Assembly: GCA_008704415.1 (NCBI GenBank)
Contig: VXIS01000007.1
Location: forward strand, 1-64,000
Source of the DNA: Sphaerosporella brunnea
Taxonomy: Eukaryota > Ascomycota > Pezizomycetes > Pezizales > Pyronemataceae
Direction: 5' to 3'
DNA length: 64,000 nucleotides
Part shown: one piece after another, positions 29,030 through 39,382 of the stretch
Layout: the number at the start of each line of letters is the position of its first letter
Position numbering within the stretch: position 1 is the first letter of the stretch
Made by a program: the position numbers and the translations under genes
Notes under the pieces: generated by a model
Seen by the model: the letters and a program-made list of their open reading frames with translations, nothing else
The model's database searches: none
Told to the model about the DNA's origin: nothing

Positions 29030-30274
29030 TTACCATCCGTTTCCAGCCCCATAAGGTGTCTGCTGACCGTAGCCACCTGAACCGGCTCCATATGGCGTCC
29101 TTCCGTCTCCCCCACCTCCGGCGCCATAAGGAGTCTCGTAGCCGCCGCCCATACCGCCCATCGCATAGTCGCCCTGGCCAGGACTTCGCACACCGTCCTC
29201 GCCCTCGCCCTCGCGCAATACCTTGATGACGGCCGCCAGCTTCTCCTGAAGGTATTTAATGCCTTGCTGCATGATCTCGTCCGGCGGCATAGAACCGACG
29301 GTCTCGATGTCCATGTAAAATCGATTCGGCTGAGCGTCGTAGTTAAAGGGCTCGCCTTCAATCGGGGGGTCCTCCCAGGAGGCGAACTTGGATTCCGGCC
29401 TATCCCAGCAACATCAGTTGCTGCTTCCAAAATGCCTCTGGATATGTGGGGACAAACCATTCAGCCTTCGCATCGATTTCGTACCAGTAGTCGATATGTC
29501 TCAGCTTGTTGTGAGGATCATATTCGAATCCGAGGGCTGCTACAGGACTCCACTTGGCATGTTCCTTCGCGATACCCTTCTTCGCAATGCACTTGAGCTT
29601 CAATTCCTGGTTCTTCCGCAATTTCGCAATGATGGAGCCCTGTCCATCCGGATCTGTAATCACCGGGGATCCCAACTGCGCTCCTTCTGACACGACAAGA
29701 TCCCGGGCATAAACGGTCATGGGAGTATCCGAAGTGCAGCGGGCGTTTAAGGTCAAAGTCACGGAACATCGCTCGCAGTAGAGGTCACACACGCAGTCGC
29801 GAGAGTAGACCAGCTTATCGTCGATGTTGGTGCTATCGAGGGGGATGAGACCCAGACGGTGCGAGAGGAACTCGTCGGGTATTACGGAGGTGTTGGTTTC
29901 GATTTCGACCAGGTCGATCGCTTCACCACCACCACCACCACCACCGGGTTAGCCACTGGGGTAATAGCGAGAAGTGGCAGCGGAGGTTGGTGGGGGGAGG
30001 GAGGAGGTACCAATTGTGGGGATCTCGGCAAGCATTACTCGTCGCCATGAGTTTGCGAAACTGTGAGCTGCCGTCAGAGAGAATGATGATTGAAAGGCGC
30101 CAGGAAACGAACGCGAGATCAACATTGGAGAGCGCAATCTGCGCGTGTTTCGAATCGGCCTCTTTGATGGTGATCTGAGCTGCGGAAGGTTAACACGACG
30201 ACGACGCGTGAGAACCTAACGGGAGAAGACGCACGACCGCGATCATTTCCGTACATTGACTCGAAGTCATCCAT
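29030..30274 (-). CDS. RPB3: RNA polymerase II subunit RPB3
   Basis: The alpha-like subunit that pairs with RPB11 to start assembly of RNA polymerase II. Five exons inferred: [18 protein letters not shown] | [21 protein letters not shown] | [16 protein letters not shown] | [18 protein letters not shown]... | ...[14 protein letters not shown] to the stop at 29030. Zinc-site cysteines are present ([10 protein letters not shown]). The domain continues with [18 protein letters not shown] and [19 protein letters not shown]. The C-terminus carries four Gly-rich repeats of the type TPYGAG. One oddity: the motif NSLRR, nearly invariant in alpha-like subunits, reads NSWRR here (TGG where TTG is expected). 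The start at 30274 is chosen because the next exon joins in frame. Confidence 0.92.
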
Positions 30275-30653
30275 GATGGCGGTGCTGCGATGATATCGTA
30301 CAACGGGGGAGAGCGCGACTTCAATGGTGGAGAGAGAGAGGTGTAAGGCTGTGGTTGTGGTGGTGGTGGGGTTGTTGGTGTGGATGTGGAAGGGTTGAGA
30401 ACTTGAAGCTCTCGAATGACGATGAACAATTGAACGTGTTCCTGGAGTAATCTTCGCTAGCGCGATAATGCTGATCGACACAGGATGTCACTCGAGTTTG
30501 GACTGCCCACGAGTTTTGAAATCCACCCATTTGCATCCTTTTTAGAGCCTAATTATAGTGATGCATGTATCCAAATCCACTGGTATATGGTATCGAAAGC
30601 AAGCCAAACCCCACAGAAAAAAAAAAAACCAGAAAAAAAAAAAAAAACAGCTC
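30275..30653. other. Spacer between RPB3 and the 2H phosphoesterase
   Basis: About 380 bases upstream of RPB3 and downstream of the next minus-strand gene. Contains GGTGGTGG repeats near 30355-30375 and A runs near 30618-30650. No gene. Confidence 0.55.
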
Positions 30654-31722
30654 TCAGAAACCTTCCGCTTTTACCACCGTCTGCCCCCCGCCATACCACA
30701 GCCGCCCACTCCGACAATCCAGGCCCCTCTCCCCGCCTACGATCCACTCGCCGTCCCAGTCGGCGATCTCTTCATTGATCTCCCACACTCTCTCCATCCA
30801 CTTCTTCATTTTACTCGGATCCACGACTCCATTTGTTTCATGATCTTTGCTGGTCACGAACCTAGCAATTGTGATGTGCGCACTGGGAACAATATATCGG
30901 CTGGTAACACCGACGTTTGCACCCTTGCTCATCTTGTAGAAATCGCGTCTGAGGTGATGATATGTGTACTCATCCCCGTCTCTGCCAGAAGCGGGCACAA
31001 AGCTGACTGCCAAAGCGGCCGCATCGAAGCTGAGCAGCGGCTTAACAAGTCTAGCCCGGTGGGTGCGGGGATGATTCACGATCGTCCCCAGGGCAGTTCG
31101 CATGCGGTCCACCAACATCTCGACGTACTCGGGAGTAGTCGAGTGCGTGATCTCGAGCACGGTAAGATGCAGGTTCTCTCTAGGCATCAACCACAGGTTC
31201 GGCGCGAGATCCTTCAGCCGTAGCTGAATGCGCTGGATCAGGTCCATCACCAACATTGTCGGCCGCGCCCAAAAGACCAAGCAGTTACGCGGGTCGATCT
31301 CGGCTTCGCTACGCGTGGGAGCGTCATCTGGAAACGCGTATTTGACCACCGATGAACCTCGCGTGTACTCGAGCTCTTGCAGGATGTAATCGATCGTTAC
31401 ACCAGGAAACTCTGGTGCGAGCAGACGGTCGCGCTGGTTCGCGTTGCGAGTGATACGGTGGGTTTGGTAGGCTTTTTGGATTTGGGCCTGTTCGTGGGAG
31501 ATTAGCGAGGTTGTCACGCGAGCACGCGAGATGCCGCTCTATCTATCTACTCACAGGGACATTGTCGCATGCTTCGATGAGGGTGTCATAAGGGTTGTCG
31601 AACTCGGGTTTCGGCGAAGTTCGGTTGGAGCACAGTCCAGAAAGGTCCTCGAAGCTGTTGACCGCATCGGTGCCGATTCCGGTCAGAATGACAGGTTCAT
31701 GCAACTGAGGCGGAGGGGCCAT
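30654..31722 (-). CDS. 2H phosphoesterase-like protein
   Basis: Two exons (31722-31555 and 31487-30654) give 333 residues. The intron GTGAGT...GCTAATC...CAG joins ACDNVP to AQIQKAYQTHR. The 2H hallmark is two HxT motifs: HLTVLEI near residue 170 and HITIARF near residue 275. The gap between them and the intervening strands fit the LigT/cyclic phosphodiesterase fold. Such proteins act on 2',3'-cyclic phosphates or 2'-5' bonds in RNA and nucleotides, but the substrate cannot be told here. Conserved-looking flanks are VFWARPTMLVMDLIQRIQ and WLMPRENLHLT. No signal peptide is visible. Confidence 0.8.
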
Positions 31723-33251
31723 GGTGATGATGCGATATGGGTTTTAGGGGACAGTATTTGCAGGAGGTTTTAAATTTGAGCTGTTTGATGTATTTTGTTT
31801 GGCCTGCTGGGGGGGGGTGGTGGCTGAAAGTGAGACGCAGGTACAGTACGGGAGCATCAGCTGGAGGGGGGGATGGACTTTATCAGCAGGCAACAACAGC
31901 TTCTCTTTCTCTTGCTCTTTCTCTTTCTCGCCGGTCAGGCCTTGCGGAGGAAGCTTCCCTTTCCTCTCCCCACATGCTGATCGATATCGCCCTTCTCGCT
32001 TCCCCCTCCCCCCTCCATGTTCTTGGCACGCCGTGTTTTTTTTTGGTCTCTTTGCAATCTCCCGGAAAAGGTTACACTCTCCAGCCCAAGTGCCAAGTTC
32101 CACCGCGTGCCTAGGTACATGCCTATCTGCACTGCACAGGTACGCGGTTCTCAGCGGACGTCCTCCTCGCTGGTGAGTGGTGATGTTTCAGCCAGCTCAA
32201 CTAATAATAAGAACCGTGCAAAAATTACATACGCGCGCGGATCATTACCCAAACGCGACATGGCTGGAGAAATTCCGATCCGTATGCGGCACTCAATATC
32301 GGGGCACAACGCGGCCGACGCGAGACACCAGCTCGGAAAGGCCCGATGCGCTTTCGGTGACGATCTTCTCGCTTTATTCACGCTGATGCGAAGTGTTTGT
32401 GGTGACTGTTATCCCGAATCCGGCTTGTGCCTTTGATGCCAACCAGCGGGTTGGAAGTCTAGAGCATCGTGATGGACCCCATCAAAGATGCCCGCAGATA
32501 GGCCGTGATAGATAGTATGTATACACCCACCATGTGCTTGGCAAGCGCAGTATAGGGGTATTCCGAGTAAGTCAGCCACAGGACTGGCGATGGCCTTCTG
32601 TGACGTACAGACGGGCCGGCGGAATGTATCGAAGGAGAGATCAAGTCCGAGCCGTCTTGGACCTTGATACAGACAGATTTGTGGCGCTGGCAATGCAAGT
32701 GAACAAGCTTGAGATCCACAAGGCCTAGCGTGTGTGAATGAATTAGCTCAACGTCGGGAAGCAGCAACCATTTTCGATGCAGAAATCACATGGAAAAACA
32801 GCTGAAAAACTCTGGTTCCCTGCGCCTATTCCCTTCCCAGAACGCAACCCAACCGGCCACAATAGACAGGCTTAGGCAGTGTTGTGAATAGCCAGCCGGC
32901 CCGCGGGCTGGGCTGTCGGCTTCGGGCTTTTATAAAAGCCCGGCCTAGGCTTTTTAGGCCTCATAAAAGCTGATAGATAGAGCAAAGGCAAGCTTGGAGG
33001 GACAGGCACGGTGTTCTGGGGGGTGGTGAGCGCAGTGGTGGTTGCTTCGCTAGAAATCACTCGCTTCGTTCACAGCCCGGGCTGAACCGGCTGCTTTGTG
33101 AGCTTCATTGTTCGGCCCTTCGGCTGTGGCTTTTAGGGCTGGCTATTGGCAACACGGGCTTAGATTCGCATTATATCCATTGACACCGTCTGCCTAGGAG
33201 CGAAAGAAGAATTGACAAACGAACGGCCTTTTTTTCCCCATGACCACACGC
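31723..33251. other. Intergenic region with a hAT-like MITE
   Basis: Between the start of the 2H gene and the end of eL42. TCTCTTTCTC repeats lie near 31905-31935. Apart from the MITE at 32877-33156 I recognise nothing. Frames of up to 139 codons have no family pattern. Confidence 0.5.
32877..33156. mobile_element. hAT-like MITE, copy 2, with 8-bp target duplication
   Basis: A 280-bp element. Left end CAGTGTTGTGAATAGCCAGC; right end GGCTGGCTATTGGCAACACG. The flanks are GGCTTAGG on the left and GGCTTAGA on the right, an 8-bp duplication with one mismatch, as hAT transposases make. Internal text (GGCTGTGGCTTTTAGGGCTGG) matches copy 1 at 28440-28715. Non-coding. Confidence 0.75.
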
Positions 33252-34213
33252 TTAGAAAACAAGAGCAGCACCCTTAGTCTTCTTGTCACCACTACGGGAC
33301 CGTCAGTCTCCATCTCAAATCTGGGGTGAGCTCCGGGGTGAGCATTTGCAACGTACCCAAGCTCGAAGTGCTTGCAACGCTTCAGCGCCAGCTGAGCCTT
33401 CGTCTTGCACACAGTGCACTCCAACCGCAGAACAACCTTCTTGGTGGTCTTGGCTGTTTTGGTTGTCAGATAAATCTTCTCGAACCAAATAAGACCTGGA
33501 GGATGACATACCCTTCTTGTGGAAGACAGGCTTGGTCTGACCTCCGTAACCGGACTGCTTTCTATCGTAACGACGCTTTCCCTGGGCGAAAAGCGAAGCC
33601 TTTCCAGCCTTGTACTGGGTGACCTTGTGCTGAGTGTGCTTCTTGCAGGTCTTGCCCTTGCAGTAGGTCTTACGGGTCTTGGGAATGTTGACCTAAAGGA
33701 ATCGGATTAGCGATCTGTGAATGTTGAAGTGGCATAGCCAAGTGTGCAATAGCTCTGCCCTCCTCTTTCTGTCAGGCTGTGGCATGGACGGTGGTAGGAT
33801 GGGAGCAAGTCCTTCGGATTCGTTTGGGAGTCCGAAATTTGGCTCTCGTTGGTATGGGGTGTCGCATATCGAGCGAGTATCGATCGATCAAACGGGCGAT
33901 GGTCGTCCTACATGAAGCTTCCGAAATGGTGGGGCCGTACAGCGTGGGTAAGCACAGCTCTATTTGACCGACAACATTCCCGTCTCTTGGAGCTTCCCCC
34001 CTCATCACCCTCTAGGTTGCCGCGCCATAACACCACCTGAACCGAGTCGTAGATACGCTTCGCAGCCTGTCTGTCATCGAAAGAGGTTTGTTTATCGTAG
34101 TCGCCGTTCTAATCTCGATTCGTCCGTCCATGTGCCACAGCCAAAAATTCCACCAACATCGATTCCGGAGGGCTCCAAAAATCGGACAAACGGCGAGGGA
34201 GTGGCCTCACCAT
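33252..34213 (-). CDS. RPL42: Ribosomal protein eL42 (L42/L36a/L44)
   Basis: A cytosolic large-subunit protein near the E site. Four exons: 34213-34211 (only the ATG), 33692-33512, 33453-33357, 33291-33252, giving 106 residues, the exact family length. Sequence features: [60 protein letters not shown] and [10 protein letters not shown], with both zinc-type Cys pairs. Residue 56 is proline (QTKPVF); replacement of this proline is known to give cycloheximide resistance, so a sensitive ribosome is expected. The first intron is 518 nt, far longer than others in the window, and opens right after the ATG with GTGAGG. Confidence 0.96.
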
Positions 34214-34800
34214 CTTGAAGAGGTTTGTAGGGAATCCGGGGGTCCTTGGTCGTTTCGGTCGTTGGGCGTCGCGTGTGTCGGTTGTCAATTTGGCGTCAGA
34301 ATCTTGGTGGGCCAAATCTGTGTGCGCCAATTGAGATTTGTGGGGCAGCAGGCCGAAATCGGTTAGGGCAGGGTTTCGCAGTCCCATCATCCACGCGCAC
34401 TCGGCTCTCGCCACTGAGCGGGGCAAGTATGATCAAAAGACACAGAAAGCGCATGAAAACGCATGATTGCAGAATGTCGCATTGCCTCGCACCGTTCAAA
34501 TTCAATATTCAATATGGTTGGTACTGCTCACCAGCCACATCACTCGCCCCCAGCCACGCTGACTCAGTAGCCTTGTGGCAGCCTTTGGAGCTTAACGATG
34601 GGTAAACTGGCCTCTTGGAACGGGGGTGTCGGGGGACGCATACCAGATCTCAACGCATCCCACTCTTCAAAAACGCATCCCCTATCTCCACCATTCACGG
34701 CCAATCATTCCGGCGCCGGCAGAGAGATAAACACTCAAAGGAGCTTACGATTTTACGATTCCCTCTACGCAATTCACGCGGCCGCACACCCCCGTAGAGC
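34214..34800. promoter_or_regulatory. Divergent promoter region eL42/SEC31
   Basis: 587 bases separate the start codons of a ribosomal protein gene (minus) and SEC31 (plus), so regulatory sites are probably shared or interleaved. I see no gene within it and do not claim particular factor sites. Confidence 0.6.
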
Positions 34801-37800
34801 ATGGCCAAAATACGAGACATCCAGCGCACCGCCGCTTTCGCCTGGTCTCCGGATACGCAGCCGTTTATTGCGACAGGTACACAAGCTGGAGCTGTATCGG
34901 CGGACTTTTCGGATAATACACAGCTAGAGCTATGGGACCTTAATCTGGGAGGTAGTCCCCAGGCAGAGCTATCGCCCATTGCCGCTGTTAACACAGATGC
35001 GAAGTCGGTCGCCCTCTGGAGCTTTTTTTTTTTTTGTATTCCCGTGTAGCTATTCGAGGTTCTAGAGCTAACGGTATGCTTTCCCAAAAGGTTCTATGAT
35101 ATTGCTTGGGGTCGGTTGTCGAATGACAACCCCAGAGGCATCATCGCCGGAGCACTGGAGAATGGTTCACTGGACCTATGGAGTGCCGATGCTCTGATAG
35201 AGCAGGCAGAGAACCCGTTGATCTCCCAAACAACAAAGCACAGCGGTGCCATTAAATCCCTGCAATTTAATCCCTTCAAGTCAGAACTTCTGGCAACAGC
35301 TGGTGCCAAGGGCGAGGTATGCGAGATGCCATGCTGCTCGATGATTGTGGTCCCTCTGACCTTGTGGTGCCATAGCTCTACGTTTGGGATCTCAACAATA
35401 CCGACAACCCGTTTATGCTCGGCAACAAGGTGGCCCGTGCCGATGATTTCGATTGCTTGGACTGGAATAAGAAAGTCCCGCACATTCTTGTGACAGGAGG
35501 GAGCGGAGGATTTCTTACTGTGTGGGATGTGAAGCAGAAGAAGGAGTCTTTGACTCTCAACAACCTCAACCGGAAAGCGATCAGCGCAGTTGCATGGCAT
35601 CCAGAACAACAGACCAAGCTTATTACTGCAGTCCCCGATGACCAGAATCCAGTCATCCTTCTGTGGGATCTGAGAAACTCCAATGCGCCTGAGAGGGTAA
35701 GGGCATTTCCGCGTCGCGGTCTGACACTCGGCTGATTTCTTTCGCAGACCCTAGCTGGCCACAGCGCTGGCGTGTTGTCGCTGTCGTGGTGTAAACAGGA
35801 CAGCAACCTGCTTCTGTCCTCCGGCAAGGACAACCGCTCAATATGCTGGAACCCGCAAACCGGTGAGATGCTGGGCGAGTTCCCAGTGGTCACGAACTGG
35901 ACATTCAAGACGACCTTCCACCCCCGCAATCCGGCTTACATCGCCACTGCATCTTACGATGGCAAGATTGCTGTCCGGACATTACAAAACACCAACCCGC
36001 AAGTCGTGGACGCAGGCGCAACCACTGCGGCTGACGATGACGACTTCTTCAGCAGGGCCAGTAATGCTCAGACTTCGTCCTTCAGCTTGAAGCAGACTCC
36101 TAGTTGGCTAAAGCGCCCTGCCGGCGCGACCTTCGGTTTTGGCGGCAAGCTGGTCAGTTTCACCCACACAGCGGCTCACCAGTCTAAGGTCAAGATTTCC
36201 ACTATTTCCATCGATTCGGGCGTGAGCTCAGCGACGGAACGTTTCGAAAAGGCTGTTCAGGAGGGAAACCTCGTAACCATTTGCGAGGAGAAGACACAAG
36301 ACGCCAAGTCGGAGGCCGAGAAATCTGAATGGCAGATTCTGAAAGCGCTGTTTGCCGCGGATACTAAGGCGAAATTAGTCGAACACCTCGGATTCAAAGC
36401 TGAGGATATTTCAACTCCATCTCAGGAGAAAGACGAGGACGAACTCGCGGCCCAGGACACAGAGGGGACCACAGAGGCTGGGAAGGGTGACAGATTGTCT
36501 TCCTTTTTTGCCGATGGCGATGATTCGGAGAACTTCTTGGCCAGCTTGTCCATCCAATCCACGCAGACTGCCAGGACGAACAACCCCTTCCGGATATACA
36601 CCGGTGAAGAGACTGAGGCGGACAAGGCCATCACAAAGGCCGTGGTTTTGGGAGAGTATGACAGGGCGGTTGATGTTTGTCTAAAGGAAGACCGGATCAC
36701 GGACGCTTTCATGCTTGCAATCTGCGGCGGTGATATGTGCATCGACAAGGTCAAGGCGGCATACTTCACCAAGAAGCATAATGGTCCCAACTATCTCCGT
36801 TTGCTCGCGTCAGTTGTGGGAAAGAACATGTGGGATGTTGTTCACAACGCCGATATCGCGAACTGGAAGGAGGTTGTTGTTGCGCTCTGCACTCATGCCG
36901 GCGATAACGAGTTTGCGGATCTCTGCGAGGCTTTGGGTGATCGCTTGGAGGACGAGTTCCGGTCAACGAACGAGCCAGAATTGAGGCAGGCTGCTTCGCT
37001 TTGCTATCTTGCTGGCTCCAAACTGCACAAGATTGTCAACATCTGGCTTAGCGAGTTGCATGAGGACGAGAAGGCTGGTTTACAGCAAGAATCCGAAGAT
37101 TCTACATTCTCGGTGCACGCAAGAGCGCTGCAGAACTTCGTGGAAAAGGTTACAGTTTTCAGGGAGGCCGTCAAGTTTGTGGACGACGAGAAGAGCCTTT
37201 CATCGGGCTGGAAACTCAATGCTCTCTACGAGCGGTACTGCGAGTACGCTGATATTATCTCGTCTCACGGACAGTTGAGCATCGCCGGAAAGTACCTGGA
37301 CCTTTTGCCCACCGAGTATCCTGCTGCCATGGTTGCTCGCAACCGCATCAAGCAGGCTACGGCTGCGACTTCTGTCCCGGCCACACGAAAGACGGTGCAG
37401 CAGCCACAGAGGCAATCCTTCCCATCCGCCCAGCCCGCCGCGCCGCTCAACCCGTACGCTTCCCCGACCACGGCACCAGCGGTGACCAACCCCTATATGC
37501 CCTCTGTACCCACACAGGCTATGAACAACAGTTACCCCCAGCCAAGTGGCTTCAAGCCAAGTCCGTACCAGCCCGCCTCACAGAGTCCTTACCAGCCAGC
37601 TGCACCGACTGGGCCATACGCTCCCCAATTTGGCGGTCCTGCCACATTCCAACAACCACCTAGGCAATTCGTCCCACCACCAGCGCCTCCCAAGCAAGGG
37701 ACCACTGCCAACTGGAATGACACCCCTGAGGTAATCAGGCCGCAGAGGAGAGCTACCCCTGCCGCGCCGCCCCAGCCCAGCACATCGCCGTTCCCTGGCG

Positions 37801-38767
37801 CGCCTCCCACTCAGTCTCCAGCACAGCCGGGCTTGCCATGGGGGGCTCCACCCCCACGAGCCACCCCTCCCCCGCCTCCTAAGGGCGCTGCTCCCCCCAA
37901 TCGTGTGCAGTCTCCCGCGCTGCAGCAGCAGAGACCCGCTTCCCCTGCGGTCACGAGTTCTAGCTATCCCCCAGTAGCTCAGAACACGTATACCCCTCCC
38001 CAGCCGCAGACAACCGGCAGTTCTGGGCGGTATGCTCCCCAGCCGGCTTCTCAGCCCCCAGTGGGGGGGCCTGCTGGCCTGAGGGTTGGTCCGCCACCCC
38101 AGGGTAACGTCCTACCGGGACCACCTCCCTCTGGTCCTCGATATGCTCCTCCACCTACATCTTTTGGACAGCCTTCCGCACCCTCGCAGTATGCCCCGCA
38201 GCCTCCGCCACAGGCGGTGCCTTCTTCCTATGCCCCACCACCCGGACAACAGATGCCCCCGCCACAAACGAGTGCCCAGGGACCTCCGCCCATGGGACCA
38301 GGTAGTCGGCAGGTTCCGGCACCACCACCACCCAAGCCTGCAACGCCCGGGCCTCAAACCCCTAAGCATCGTAAGCACTCCCCATTCCTATCATGAATTT
38401 ACCGTCAATTAACACCTTGACAGCCAAGGGTGATCGATCGCATATTCCTGTCCAGCACATGCCCATCTTTGAGCTGCTGAGTGCGGATATGGAGAGGGTA
38501 AAGGCTCGCGCTCCTCCCAGCTTCGCCCGTCAGGTCTCAGACACGGAAAAGAGGCTGGGAATCCTGTTCGATCACCTCAACAACGAGGACCTATTGTCTG
38601 CAGAGACGCTGGATAGCATGATCTCTTTGGCCAAAGCTCTTGCAGCCAAAGATTACGTCACTGCGCACAGCATCCAGGTGAACTTGTTGACCAACAAGAC
38701 GTCCGAGTGTACACAGTGGATGACGGGAGTCAAGCGACTGATCGAGATGAGTCGTGTGGCGGAGTAA
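34801..38767 (+). CDS. SEC31: COPII outer-coat protein Sec31
   Basis: Forms, with Sec13, the outer cage of COPII vesicles leaving the ER. Five exons (34801-35003, 35091-35316, 35376-35696, 35748-38370, 38424-38767) total 3717 nt and 1238 residues, with no frame conflict. The N-terminal WD40 propeller spans about 1-350 ([57 protein letters not shown]). The ACE1 helical region follows (about 420-780: [33 protein letters not shown]). The segment from about 790 to 1120 is Pro/Gln-rich and probably disordered, where Sec23 and Sar1 are bound in yeast. The C-terminal helical domain ends LIEMSRVAE. Confidence 0.96.
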
Positions 38768-39382
38768 ATGAGATAGCGGAGCACGATTAGACGGGGAATC
38801 CAGTAATATAGGGCTTGGGAGGGCGACAGATACTTGCATTGGTTTCATATGGTTTTTCTGGCCAAAAGCGCATGCGTTTTTTGTTTTCTATTATGATATG
38901 CTTTGACTGCGTTATGATGGGTGGCTTTTATGTATGGTATCGTGTTGGCCAGAGAATGCCTACATAACGTCGCTTGCTACCTGGTAGTTATAGAGTGCGT
39001 AGAATTCGAGTGAATCTAGTGTTGATAGTTTATATTCATTGGTGGTGATGCTGGCAATAATACGCATACCCGATGAGATTCGGTACTAAGGTAATGTGGC
39101 TAAGTCACTTTGCCATGAGGCTGAGTGACTTTCTCCACAGAGCGCAGTGACTTTGCCACATTGCCTTAGTACGAGTACGAGTACCGAATCTCTACGGTGT
39201 CCTTGGCACTTGTCATGGTAGGTTATGTAGCACAAGAGCACCTCCCTGCGAATGCAAATCAGTGTCTATCCCTTGATCAACACAACACGAAAGCTGAGGA
39301 ATCCCACCCTCAAAACTCGAACTTGAAGGCGCGTCCACCATACTTATACCCACAATACCTCACCGACTACCTTTCAGAAACC
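38768..39382. other. Spacer SEC31/ARMH3 with a palindromic MITE
   Basis: Same-strand spacer of 615 bases containing the 118-bp palindromic element at 39075-39192. The remainder holds the 3' region of SEC31 and the promoter of the next gene. Confidence 0.55.
39075..39192. mobile_element. Palindromic MITE, GAGATTCGGTAC ends
   Basis: A 118-bp near-palindrome. Outer repeats GAGATTCGGTAC and its inverse; inner arms TAAGGTAATGTGGCTAAGTC and its imperfect inverse. The right arm carries an extra CGAGTA duplication. The core (GTCACT...AGTGACTTTGCC) resembles the core of the MITE at 14488-14599, although the ends differ. No ORF. Confidence 0.7.

Noticed and set aside
33970..34010. Box C/D snoRNA in the eL42 intron
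   Set aside because: A TGATGA is present on the minus strand, but no CTGA box D lies at proper distance and no closing stem is seen.
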